Source: Phylloscopus collybita
Taxonomy: Eukaryota > Chordata > Aves > Passeriformes > Phylloscopidae
Reading direction: 5' to 3'
NCBI GenBank assembly: GCA_027886175.1
Contig: JAJNNQ010000077.1
Coordinates: 2,790,001 to 2,854,000, forward strand
DNA: 64,000 nt
This document shows, one piece after another, positions 22,254 through 31,439 of the stretch. The notes below the pieces were generated by a model. The model did no database searches. It was not told the origin of the DNA and saw only the letters and a list, made by a program, of their open reading frames with translations. Position 1 is the stretch's first letter; the number at the start of each line of letters is the position of its first letter. The translations under genes were made by a program, and so were the position numbers.

Positions 22254-22806
22254 AGAGTCGGGATTCCGTCCTCACGGGGGTTCCAATAGAATCGCGTTGG
22301 CTCGTGTGGTCCAGGGGCGTTACCTTTCTCCAGTTTCTTTCAGGCCATGGCGACAAAGTAACAAAAGAATGCCTGCCGCCTGCAGGTAGCTAGACATGTG
22401 CCTCGCACAGTCCCGTCCTTCTTAGGTCCAGTTTCTGTGTTGGCTCGCTGTATCAGGGGCTTTTTAGCTCTAACTGGACTCCCGGTCGCAGCCAGGCACG
22501 ATGGGAGTTCCTTTCATCTCCATATTGGGCGGAGCCCACAGCTCGACGGCCGAGGCAGGCAGGGAGCAGCAGGAAGCGGCGGGGGGGCGGAGCGGCAAGG
22601 CGGCGTGCGCGGTTTCGTCGGGAGAGGGGAGAGCCGAGGATTTAGGGAGAAAGGGTACAGAACTTGGACATAACGAACAGAAATTCAGGGTACAGATTCA
22701 ACATGAACGGTTTGAAACAAGCAAGTAACAGTGCAACTTTAATTTTACAGCAAAACAATGTAACAGTACAACTCGGGAGTGCATAACCTGGGGCTAATTT
22801 CTTTCA
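22087..22806 (-). repeat. 3' LTR of the young provirus
   Basis: 720 bp. On the minus strand it starts TGAAAGAAATTAGCCCC and ends ATTTATAACA. It contains AATAAA on the minus strand at 22,128-22,133 and ten CAG units (22,223-22,252, read CTG on plus). It directly follows a polypurine tract. Confidence 0.96.
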
Positions 22807-22820
22807 ATCCCCCCTCTATT
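22807..22820 (-). other. Polypurine tract
   Basis: On the minus strand AATAGAGGGGGGAT abuts the LTR start TGAAAG, as required for plus-strand DNA priming in retroviruses. Confidence 0.88.
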
Positions 22821-22844
22821 TCTTTGATCGGGCTTTAGCCCGCA

Positions 22845-23798
22845 TCAATTGGTCATGTCTGACTCAAGGGAATAAATCTGTTTTAATTCTTGGTATTGGT
22901 CATAAATTCTTTTTGCTGTGCTCAGTTCTTCTTGGGGTTCTAATCTAATTGTATTTGTAGGTTTCTGAATCTTTACTTTAGGGATTTGGAGACTAGCTGG
23001 AACAGTAGTGGCTACAGTTTGAATTAGACAGGGAAGTATGCAGGGGAGAAGTAAGAGACTGACAAAGGCACTTATTGCAATGAACACTACTTTTTCCCAC
23101 CAGGTCCCTTCAAAGGACCAGAAGTTGTCCCACCAGTCTATATTAATTAAGGGCTTCCATTCCTGGGTACTTACATATGCAATTTTTTGTATTTCTTTGG
23201 AAATATTTTTTATTACCTTACTTTCATAATCGACTGCTAGTTTGATTTGATAAACTACTGCTCTTGTCTGTGCCAATTGGTTACTGATATGATCAAGGGC
23301 AAGGGCTGTTTTGTTTGATAATCTGATAATTTTATTCAACATGTAAATTGGAGTTCGGCACCTCCATGATTTATCTTGTGTCCAAGTTGCTGGCCTATAT
23401 GTTTTTACTATTCCTTTTGGTGTCTGTATTTTACTTTTCCATGTTTGTGTGCTGCCCCTCCTCCCCTTTTGGTATTTTCTTTTTATCAGGTCTGCTACTC
23501 CCTCTGTATTTCTTAACTTTTTAAAACAGAACCACTCTCTGATAGGGCACTTCCCAGTCAGGCACTGCTTAAATGTGGCAGCTTTTTTGTAATCCAATAT
23601 TGTTTTTTTCTCTTTTTGACAGGTGGATAATTGGATCATGTCAAAACATGTGGGATTCACATGGGTGTGAACTCTCATAAGGGATTGTAGATTCTCCCCA
23701 TCACAAACCGAATGACAGCATTCGGAGTAAGCCCCATCTGTAAACTTGCTTATCAATAGGACTACTATCAGTCTTTCCAAGAGTCCAGTATGAACCAT
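22845..23798 (-). CDS. env: Compact Env-like glycoprotein frame of the provirus
   Basis: 317 codons from the ATG at 23,796-23,798 to a stop 38 bases before the 3' LTR. The frame is open further upstream, but only from a GTG and through a duplicated segment. Features: a hydrophobic leader (about residues 5-16); a cysteine-rich N-terminal part; a heptad-like helical stretch (about 165-225) with N-glycosylation sites NKT and NIS; a tryptophan-rich juxtamembrane segment (WWDNFW); one transmembrane helix near 245-270; a cytoplasmic tail of about 50 residues. I see no CX6CC motif and no convincing furin site, and it is about half the usual Env length. It is either an internally deleted envelope or an unusual short one. 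Activity is not shown. Confidence 0.7.
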   Translation of the reverse strand: MVHTGLLERLIVVLLISKFTDGAYSECCHSVCDGENLQSLMRVHTHVNPTCFDMIQLSTCQKEKKTILDYKKAATFKQCLTGKCPIREWFCFKKLRNTEGVADLIKRKYQKGRRGSTQTWKSKIQTPKGIVKTYRPATWTQDKSWRCRTPIYMLNKIIRLSNKTALALDHISNQLAQTRAVVYQIKLAVDYESKVIKNISKEIQKIAYVSTQEWKPLINIDWWDNFWSFEGTWWEKVVFIAISAFVSLLLLPCILPCLIQTVATTVPASLQIPKVKIQKPTNTIRLEPQEELSTAKRIYDQYQELKQIYSLESDMTN

Positions 23799-23985
23799 TC
23801 TATTTGTGGATCCTTTGGTCTCACCTGGCCTTGCCTCTTGGGTCAGGGGGTTCTTTCTCCTCATCATATCAGTAGGACTACTATTAGTCCCTCCAAGAGT
23901 CCAGTATGAACCTGCCCCCATCTCGCTCTGAGGGTTCTCTTTGGTCTCACCTGGTCTTGCCTCTTGGGTCGGGGAGTTCTTAGGC
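23750..23985 (-). repeat. Duplicated env-leader segment
   Basis: Two diverged copies, each about 116-126 bp. The GTCCAGTATGAACC block occurs at about 23,783 and 23,901, and a GTCTCACCTGG block at 23,818 and 23,944. The second copy shifts frame relative to the first over the signal peptide, producing the alternative GSYWTLGG reading. Confidence 0.8.
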
Positions 23986-24274
23986 TGGATTTGTGGAGTT
24001 CTCCCTTGCTTATTCCCACTTTCCACCTTTTTCTTAGTTTTAGTTAGCTCCCTTTGGGTGTGCCCTATGAGAGATTTAATTTTTAAATTAAGAATTACTG
24101 TTACTCATTACTTTTACATTAACACATTGTGACTTATCATAACAAGTTATAACATCAGATTTAACCATTATTTTACACTTTTATATTAACACCTTTTTAA
24201 CCTCTTATAACAATGTGGATTTTTAACAATGGTAACGGACAGCTTGTAATAACTGTTATTGTCCCTTATTGGCT
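23986..24274 (-). other. AT-rich gap between integrase and env
   Basis: No coding homology. Strings such as TTATATTAACACCTTTTTAA dominate. In an intact relative, the overlap of pol with the env start would fall here. Confidence 0.5.
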
Positions 24275-25558
24275 TTAACTGGTTTTTGCTTGTTTCCTGA
24301 GAGTTACTTTGAGGGTGTCTGGATCTCGAGTGGCAGTCCACTCAGAGGGAACCCTTGTTGGGGTTGCAGGGTCAGAGGGATCACTCGGGGGTGGTAATGG
24401 TCCTTTCACTCTAGTGATGTGGGTCCGGCCCTTTTCCTGGGTTCGCACTGCAGTATGAGTAGTGAGCAGAACTTGGAACGGGCCTTCGAATTTAGGGGTT
24501 AGTGGGGTGGTATTCCAGGACTTAATTAAAACCCAGTCTCCTGGTTTTATTTGGTGCATGTCAGTGTCCAAGGGAGAGGTTTGAGGAAGATACCCTCTTC
24601 TTTTAAGATCTGCCAATGTCTTTCCAATTGTTTTTACATATTCTTGGGTAGCGGCCTCTCCTTCCAAATAATCCCCAGTGCTATAGGGTGTCAGTAAGAA
24701 GGGGAGTCCAAACATCATCTCATATGGTGAAGCCCCTATGTCAGATCTTGGTCGGACCCGGATTCGCACAAGGGCCAGGGGCAGACACTTGAGCCAATTC
24801 ATTCCTGTTTCGGTTATCAACTTAGTTAATACGTTTTTGAGGGTTTTATTCATCCTCTCAACTCTCCCTGAACTTTGGGGATGCCAGGGTGTATGCAACT
24901 GCCACCTGATTCCTAAGGCTTTAATGACATCATGTAGAATTTTGGCTACAAAATGAGGGCCTCGGTCTGAATCAATATTATTCACTAGCCCATACCGGGG
25001 GATGATGTGTTCCAATAATATTTTTATTACCACTTGTGCCGTTTCCCTTTTTGTAGGAAAAGCTTCCACCCAATGGGTTAAATGATCAACTATAACAAGT
25101 AGATACTTGTAACCTTGTACTGAAGGCATTTCAGTAAAATCTATTTGTATATTTTGAAAGGGTCTTAATGCTATTTGCCTTCCTCCTGAGGTATTCTTCC
25201 TCATTGCTTTCTGATTCACCTTTTGGCATATAAGGCACCCTTCAGTAACTGCTTTGGCCAGATTATATACTCCAATACATAAATATTCCCTTAAGAAATG
25301 ATCACATAACCCTTGGGTGCCCCAGTGGGTCAGACTGTGTATTTCTGTTAGCATTTTTCGAGCTAGGGCTTTATTTAAAAACTTTCGTTTATCTGGGGTT
25401 AACCATTCCCCTTGCTTCCCTTGGTGCAGCCCTAACCTCTTTATTTCTCTCAACTCATGTTCATCATATATTGGTTCTCTTCTTTTTGTCAGCTGGCAGG
25501 ATCTTGGATGGCAGTCCACTTGGGGAGACTCGTGGGGGATTTTTTGGGTTTTGTCCAT
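24275..25558 (-). CDS. pol: Integrase open frame of the provirus
   Basis: 427 codons from an ATG at 25,556-25,558. The zinc-binding domain is complete (His74, His78, Cys108, Cys111). The catalytic triad is Asp140 (QIDF), Asp198 (DSDRGPHF) and Glu234 (SGRVER), with the standard 35-residue gap between the last two. The C-terminal domain keeps KPGDWVLIKSW (338-348) and FEGPFQVLL (358-366). The first roughly 22 residues are not integrase: they are read in a shifted frame from a displaced integrase-tail remnant, so the natural domain starts near the KRREPIYDE stretch. Family role: insertion of viral DNA into chromosomes. No RT is encoded nearby, so any product would be orphaned. Whether it is expressed is unknown. 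Confidence 0.85.
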   Translation of the reverse strand: MDKTQKIPHESPQVDCHPRSCQLTKRREPIYDEHELREIKRLGLHQGKQGEWLTPDKRKFLNKALARKMLTEIHSLTHWGTQGLCDHFLREYLCIGVYNLAKAVTEGCLICQKVNQKAMRKNTSGGRQIALRPFQNIQIDFTEMPSVQGYKYLLVIVDHLTHWVEAFPTKRETAQVVIKILLEHIIPRYGLVNNIDSDRGPHFVAKILHDVIKALGIRWQLHTPWHPQSSGRVERMNKTLKNVLTKLITETGMNWLKCLPLALVRIRVRPRSDIGASPYEMMFGLPFLLTPYSTGDYLEGEAATQEYVKTIGKTLADLKRRGYLPQTSPLDTDMHQIKPGDWVLIKSWNTTPLTPKFEGPFQVLLTTHTAVRTQEKGRTHITRVKGPLPPPSDPSDPATPTRVPSEWTATRDPDTLKVTLRKQAKTS

Positions 25559-25650
25559 AGTTAGGAGGAGGTGATACTGGTCCTTTTACACGGGAAACGT
25601 CAGTCCACTCTTTTTCTTGGGTCCAAACAGCAGCATGGGTTACTAATTTC
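25495..25650 (-). repeat. Displaced second copy of the integrase tail
   Basis: Minus-strand translation gives LVTHAAVWTQEKEW, then VSRVKGPVSPPP. These match the end of the integrase frame (TTHTAVRTQEKGR, then ITRVKGPLPPP). At DNA level the TGGCAGTCCA block sits at 25,509 here and at 24,331 in the true tail. The two copies are diverged, so this is not a recent exact tandem duplication. Confidence 0.85.
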
Positions 25651-26996
25651 TAGCTTTTTCCTGATATCAGGCCAGGATCCAGCAAGGAACTGCACCTTTA
25701 ACAGCACCTGGTCCTCGGGACTGTCGGGATCCACGTAACCAAAAATCTCCTCCCCTGCTTAACTAGGTGGCTGGGGTCCCATTCCCCCTGGGTCCCATCA
25801 AAGGCCAGCCTGGTGCTGCCACCCCGGGGAACAGACCCTCCGATGCCCCTCACCACCAGGGTTCCACAGTCTCCCACATTCTGCCCTTCCCCTTTTCCAC
25901 CTGGATCCCACCCTGGATCCGCCCGCAGGTGCCCGTCCCCTGCCCGGGGCCCAAACCTGCTCCCCTGTTCCCAGACTTGCATCCCCGCGACATGGACCAT
26001 GGCCATCTCCTTGGGGCTGAACAAGGCACCCAAAATAGAGTTCATCTCACTCCAGGTGCAAACATTAGGATTCAGGAACCAAACCACCCAGCCAGCCACC
26101 CCCAACAGGTCCCCAACCAGGCCTCCCAGCTCTTTCTTAAAGCCCCCAACTTCTGAAGCTGTCAGAGGTGCATCCCCAGTTGCCCCACTTATCGGGACTT
26201 TCCTTAGGGGGAAGAGCTTTGTTCTTGACCTGGTGCCACAGTAGGGTCCTTTTGGGGTTTCTATATTATTGGCTGGCAAGTCCAGCTCCCAGTTGTTTGG
26301 GGGTGCAGGGACAGTAGATGGTGAGGGGGAGTGGCCTCGGCCAGTGCTAGGAGAGGTCGAGGATAGAGTTGAAGAATAGAAGGGGTTAGTACTCAAGATA
26401 GTTGGGTTAGACTGAGGTGGTAGAGAGGGTGGAGCTGTAGGGGTTAATCCGGTTGGGGAGCAAGCTGAAGAAGGAATAGGGATCATGGTTTGGAGATATG
26501 GGAAGGGGTTCACAGGTAAAGCTGGAGGGTTAGCAGGGACAGTTTGGGGTATCCCAGGGTAAACAGGAGGAGGGGGCAAATAATCAAGAGGGTCCCAATG
26601 GTGACTGCTTTCCTCCCTTTTCTCTTTTTCATTTTTCCTCTTTCTCTCTTGTGGCTTACAAATCTTAGCTGTTTCACTTTCAGTTCTGTGTCTCTGCCAG
26701 CAGGCAGCATAAAGGATCTGCTCAGTATCTGAGTCCCCTCGGGATTTCAGATACTGGTTTAATTGCGAGCACATCCAGGGGTCCTTAGTTCCACACCACG
26801 GCCATTTTCCAGGTAAATTCAAAGTGGGCCAAACCTCAATACAATAATGAATCATTTTAACCTTGCTCAAATTTTTAGTGGCCTCTTCAGTATCCCATAG
26901 TTCCAACATTTGTCCTAATGGACTATCTGGGGGAATGTTCTTTATCTTCCCCTTTTCCTCCTCAGGTGGTCTTTGCTTATTTATATATCCTCCCAT
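25651..26996 (-). pseudogene. gag: Gag polyprotein, matrix to late capsid (truncated)
   Basis: The probable start is ATG at 26,994-26,996, giving MGGYINK with the Gly2 expected for N-myristoylation. A matrix-like part holds WPTLNLPGKWPWCG. A proline-rich region carries a PPPPVYP late-domain-like motif. The capsid begins near KLFPLRKVPI. The frame stops at 25,698 after a shift near 25,745; in the next frame the capsid continues as YVDPDSPEDQ and FLAGSWPDIRKKLE up to about 25,652, where it is cut and joined to the displaced integrase tail. Nucleocapsid is absent. Gag builds the particle core; this copy could at most give a truncated product. Confidence 0.85.
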
Positions 26997-28378
26997 TCTC
27001 ACTAGGTAATCTTCACTCACTCTACGAACACTCGTCAGTGGTCCCAGTGGCACCACTCCTGCCAGTGCTCAGAGTGCTCTGTCGGTAGCCTGATATCTCG
27101 CCCTTAGAGATTCAGCCACTACCCCAGCCAGCACCCCTTCCTCACTCACTCCATGAACACCCGTTAGTGGCCCCAGTTACCCGCCCTTAGGGTCTGGCCA
27201 CTCCTGCCAGTGCTCAGAGTGCCCTGTCGATAGTCTGATATCTCGCCCTTAGAGATTCAGTCACTACCCCAGCCAGCACCCCTCTTCCTCTCCTGTATAT
27301 CTATCGAGTTTCCATAAGTGGCCGGTCAACCTGGGCCCAGAGTTCCAGTCACCACCTACAGCCAGGACTCGGACATACAGTGTGCGACTCACTCACTCTC
27401 CCTATCGTTAAATCCCTCGCACCTTGGGACTTCCCTAACTTTCATTCATCCTACACCCAGGCGGTATACTCAAAAGACCCCCGGCCCTGTAGGCTCTCCG
27501 CACCTGGAACGCATACCTCTCACCTCATACTTCTAGGTACTTCCTAGGTACCCCCAACCAGTGCGCCCTTCCTAGGTACCCCCAACTTCTAGGTACCCCC
27601 AACCAGTGCGCCCACTCCTGTACCCCGGTAGTTACCCCAGCCGGTGTCCCAAGCCAGTAGTGGTTGCAGTTACCCGCCCTCAGGGTCTGACCACCACTTC
27701 TGCCAGTGCTCAGAGTGCCCTGTCGGTAGCCTGATATCTCGCCCTTAGAGATTCAGTCACTACCCCAGCCAGCACCCCTTCCTCGCCTGGACACCCCGGG
27801 CCGTAACTCGGCCAGTACCCTCTCTCACTCCCCACACCCCGCCAGCTACCCCAGCCAGTATCCCAACCCGTGGATACCCCGGGCCGTAACCTCAGCCAGT
27901 GTGGTGCGTGCTACACCCACGGCTCCAGGCTTTCCGCACGCTTGGATCAGCCTGAGCAGCCTGCCTCCGTAGATTCTAGAATGGGGCGGGCCTATCCTAC
28001 AATCACACACCCTGTGACGTGCCACTCACCCTCTAAATTACCTCCGCACGCCCGGAGGGGGGCGCCTATGCCCCTGGAGACGCCTCTTTCACTCCGTTCT
28101 CCTTTCGCTTCCCTCCATTCCCGGCCAGGTCCCTCGCGGGAGACTGGAAACGCGGTACTGGGAGGCCCACACTCGCTTCAAAGATCCGAACTACCGGTCT
28201 TTGTCTCACTCACACACCATTCGCTCGTCTCCACTCCCGCCACCGGCTATACTTTACCGGCGCTCCTCCGTGCTGTCCAATCCCAGGCTGTCTTCCTTGG
28301 TCCGGTGTGACCAGCTGTCCTAGGGGTCCAAAGGGCGGTCGGCCGTCCCGTCCTCGGTCCTCTTCAGGCGTGGTCACG
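26997..28378 (-). other. Retroviral leader with internal repeats
   Basis: About 1.38 kb between primer site and gag. A module of roughly 85 bp beginning GCCAGTGCTCAGAGTGC occurs at 27,061, 27,206 and 27,702 (plus-strand coordinates). A CCTAGGTACCCCCAAC module is repeated at 27,542-27,603. The leader would normally hold the splice donor and packaging signal, but I cannot locate them. Confidence 0.7.
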
Positions 28379-28394
28379 TCCCGGCGAGCCCCCA
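28379..28394 (-). other. Primer-binding site, proline-tRNA type
   Basis: On the minus strand TGGGGGCTCGCCGGGA lies three bases after the 5' LTR. It matches the 3' end complement of tRNA-Pro, the usual gammaretroviral primer, apart from a small deletion. Confidence 0.88.
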
Positions 28395-28397
28395 ATT

Positions 28398-29115
28398 TGT
28401 TATAAATTGGCCAGGAGACCAGCTCCTTTGAAAAAGCTTTTATTAGGAATCAGCTCTGGGTAGGGGGCCCGAGGGGCTGCGCACGCCGCCGCTGCTCCCA
28501 GTGAACACCACGGAGGAGGAGGAGGTGCAGGTCGAATCTGCTGCTGCTGCTGCTGCTGCTGCAGAGTCGGGATTCCGTCCTCATGGGGGTTCCAATAGAA
28601 TCGCGTTGGCTCGTGTGGTCCAGGGGCGTTACCTTTCTCCAGTTTCTTTCAGGCCATGGCGACAAAGTAACAAAAGAATGCCTGCCGCCTGCAGGTAGCT
28701 AGACATGTGCCTCGCACAGTCCCGTCCTTCTTAGGTCCAGTTTCTGTGTTGGCTCGCTGTATCAGGGGCTTTTTAGCTCTAACTGGACTCTCGGTCGCAG
28801 CCAGGCACGATGGGAGTTCCTTTCATCTCCATATTGGGCGGAGCCCACAGCTCGACGGCCGAGGCAGGCAGGGAGCAGCAGGAAGCGGCGGGGGGGCGGA
28901 GCGGCAAGGCGGCGTGCGCGGTTTCGTCGGGAGAGGGGAGAGCCGAGGATTTAGGGAGAAAGGGTACAGAACTTGGACATAACGAACAGAAATTCAGGGT
29001 ACAGATTCAACATGAACGGTTTGAAACAAGCAAGTAACAGTGCAACTTTAATTTTACAGCAAAACAATGTAACAGTACAACTCGGGAGTGCATAACCTGG
29101 GGCTAATTTCTTTCA
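28398..29115 (-). repeat. 5' LTR of the young provirus
   Basis: 718 bp, near-identical to the 3' LTR. Differences: eight CAG units instead of ten (28,538-28,561), an extra GGA unit, a few changes around 28,498-28,503, and single changes near 28,582 and 28,791. AATAAA on the minus strand lies at 28,439-28,444. Confidence 0.96.
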
Positions 29116-29120
29116 GATGG
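29116..29120. repeat. Target-site duplication, right (GATGG)
   Basis: Directly follows the terminal CA of the LTR. The sequence continues CAGGGGAATG exactly as at 41,901. Confidence 0.95.
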
Positions 29121-30009
29121 CAGGGGAATGTTTGTCTGGAGGGCCTTGGGAGCTGCCAGGAGAGCACAGGGCACCTGCAGGGACAGTGTGTGCCAGGGAG
29201 CAGCAGGGAGTGGAGCTCCCTGGGCACAGGCCTGGCCAGGGTGGGGTCACCCCGAGATCAAGGACTGAATGTCTGCTGTGAGCCAGGAGAGCTCTGCAGC
29301 CCCTGCAGGGGACACAGCAGGCACAGGGAAAGGAGTCTGGGCACTGAGTGCTCTGAACCTCAGGGAACTTCCCCAGGAGGATGCAGGGCAGCCCCAAGCC
29401 CATCTGGCAACCCTGGAACAAGGCAGGCACCTCTGAGCACCTCCATGGCCCCAGCAGAGCCTGTGTGGGAGGGCTCAGTGCAGGGAGCACCAGCAGCTGC
29501 CTCTGTCTCCCAGCCTGAGCAGCAGAGCCCAGCAGAGGCAGCCCAGGGCCCCGGGCAGCACAGCCCCCGTGCTCTGCAGAGCAGCAGCCCCAGCTCGGGG
29601 CTGTGGGCAGCAGGGCAGGGGCTGCAGCAATGGCTGCTCAGGCCAGCACAGACGTGTTCCCCTGGGAAAGGCTCTGTGGGCAGCTGGCATGTGCCAGGAG
29701 CAGAGCAGGAGCCCCTGGGTGTGCGGAGGAGCCCTGGCAAGAGGCTGCCCTGTCCCTGGGGCAGCAGGAGCTGCCTGAGGAGCCCCAGGGCCAACTCTCT
29801 GCTGCTGAGCTGGACAGCAGGGCTGGCCCTGGGGCTACAGGAGCTGCCAAACAGAGCATCTCCTGAACATTCCAGACTCAGGGTGTCTGTCCCTGACCTC
29901 CAGTGCCTCCAGTTCGGCTGCAGGGACAGCCTTGCTCCCTTGCTCTCCTGGGCTGGGCTGGGCTGGGGCAGAGGTGTGGAGAGGCTGGACTGGGTAGTGC
30001 CAGGGAGAG

Positions 30010-30290
30010 GAAAACAATGGACCCTTGGTTACATGAGTCCCCACAGAATGGTCTCCGTGGTCCCATGAGGCCCTGCAGTGTCACAGTGGCCCCGAGGTTC
30101 CAGGGATCCCGTAGGGTCAGAATGGTCTCCTTGGTTCTGCAGGGTCACAATGGCCCCTTGGTTCCCCAGAGTGTCACAGTGCACTCCTTGGTTCCATGGA
30201 GCCCCACAGTGTCACTGAGGTCCCCTGGTTCCACCAGGCCCCCGCAGTGTCCCAAGACACCTTTGGTTCTATGGGGCCCACAGTGTCTGT
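30010..30290 (-). repeat. 37-bp minisatellite, short array in opposite orientation
   Basis: Six or seven units. On the plus strand they read GGTTCCATGGAGCCCCACAG and GTGTCAC, the reverse complement of the array at 12,190-14,500. A longer version stands at 42,800-43,260. Confidence 0.85.
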
Positions 30291-30295
30291 TGTGC

Positions 30296-30445
30296 TTGTG
30301 AAAAACAAGGTTCACTTTTTAGAAAAATTTGTAAGTTAAAAAAATAAACAAATAGACAATTAGGAGACAGAAAAACAAAGCTTTTGGCCAGCCAAGGCTG
30401 CTGGCACCAAGTCAGCCAGCACACCTCACCCCTGTCAGATCCTTT
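30296..30445 (+). other. A2-specific joint sequence
   Basis: 150 bp with an A-rich stretch. It differs completely from the 726 bp at the same place before A3 (43,263-43,988), although both flanks match. Possibly an LTR remnant. Confidence 0.4.
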
Positions 30446-30596
30446 GACCATACAGCCCCAAACAAGGCCAGATGTCAGATTTCATGGCCTTGTCCAGCTG
30501 GACAACCTTGCTCCATGTTTCACTAATGAGTGGATACATCAATCCCAGTGCTAATGACCATGCATATTTCACTAATGAGCAGATACAAAGATAACC

Positions 30597-30800
30597 TTGG
30601 GTTGGAAGGTTCACCCAGAGGTCACCTTTGGCTCAGGGCCTGTTGTTCAGGTCTCACTCAGGCCTCTTGTCCAGGCCTGGGATGAGCAGGGACTTCTTTC
30701 ACCAGATCAGGTTGTTCAGAGCCCTGTCCCGGCTGGACTGGAATGTTTCCAGGGATGGGGCATTGACCACCTGCAGCCCCCCACATCCCCCTGGCCATGG
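30597..30800 (-). repeat. CR1 3' fragment, A2
   Basis: On plus it reads GGTTGGAAGGTTCACC, then GGAATGTTTCCAGGGATGGG, the reverse complement of the CR1 3' untranslated region. Paralogue 44,147-44,350. Confidence 0.65.
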
Positions 30801-31439
30801 AACCTGGCTGCAGAAATGGCTCCTTGGGCTGCTTTCCAAGGAAATTTGAACTGATGGGGGTTGCTGTGGCACCCAAACCCAACAGTGGGGTCAGTGCAGT
30901 GTCCATGGCCACAGCCCCTTGCAATGGCCCAGGGCAGGGTGGGATGATGATCCACCCTCACTCCTGGCTCAGGGCAGGGCTGCAGTGGCCTTGGTGGCAC
31001 CTTGGGCTGGTACACACCTGAGGAGGGTGTCTGTTTTCAGTGGGGAAACTCAGGAGTTTTAAATTGCTTAAAAAAATAATAAATAAAAAAATAAACCCTC
31101 TTTGGCTGAGTGCAGCCAGTTCTCTGAGCAAAGCAGGTCCCAGGTGAGTGAGGAGAAAGAGGATGGGGTTGGGGGATGTGGAGCAAGGTTGTCCACACTG
31201 GGTCAGACCTCAGGGCACAGCTTCTCTGAGCAGGCCAGACCTCCTGAGGAGGGACCCTGGGTCAATATCAATCACTGAATGCTGCAATCAGCTCTATTCT
31301 AGCAAGAAAAATACATCCTTGAAAATAGGAATACATATTTCTTAGAAATTCTTTGAAATATTTCTCCATAACTCTAGGAAAAAGATTTCCTAATGAACTG
31401 CAGCAGACCAGAGGGAAATCAAGGCAGAGCCATGGTTTG
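30801..31439 (+). other. Spacer between CR1 and satellite, A2
   Basis: Non-coding. It includes an A-rich run AAAAAAATAATAAATAAAAA (31,069-31,090) conserved in A3 and degraded in A1. Confidence 0.5.

Larger units (their letters stand above)
22087..29115 (-). mobile_element. Young defective gammaretrovirus-like provirus
   Basis: A 7,029-bp element bounded by two LTRs that begin TG and end CA, and flanked by a 5-bp direct repeat GATGG (22,082-22,086 and 29,116-29,120). In its own 5'-3' order (minus strand): LTR, proline-tRNA-type primer site, repeat-rich leader, gag cut in capsid, a displaced integrase-tail fragment, an open integrase frame, a compact env-position frame, polypurine tract, LTR. 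Nucleocapsid, protease, RT and RNase H are missing. The LTRs differ by about two point changes plus small repeat-length changes, so the insertion is recent relative to the other elements here. The uninterrupted site survives at 41,896. Confidence 0.97.
29116..30295 (+). other. Module B1 continued after the provirus
   Basis: Direct continuation of 22,086. It matches 41,896-43,262. A 326-codon plus-strand frame (29,088-30,068) is broken in the B2 copy and is not called. The right end is a short minisatellite. Confidence 0.65.

Noticed and set aside
25767..26244. Plus-strand frames of 129 and 143 codons
   Set aside because: Antisense shadows of the proline-rich gag region on the minus strand.
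27054..27056. Gag start at the end of the longer frame
   Set aside because: That codon is GTG on the minus strand. The ATG at 26,994-26,996 gives Met-Gly-Gly, fitting Gag myristoylation.
29088..30068. 326-codon plus-strand frame in module B1
   Set aside because: It starts within the LTR end, has no recognisable domain, and is broken in B2.
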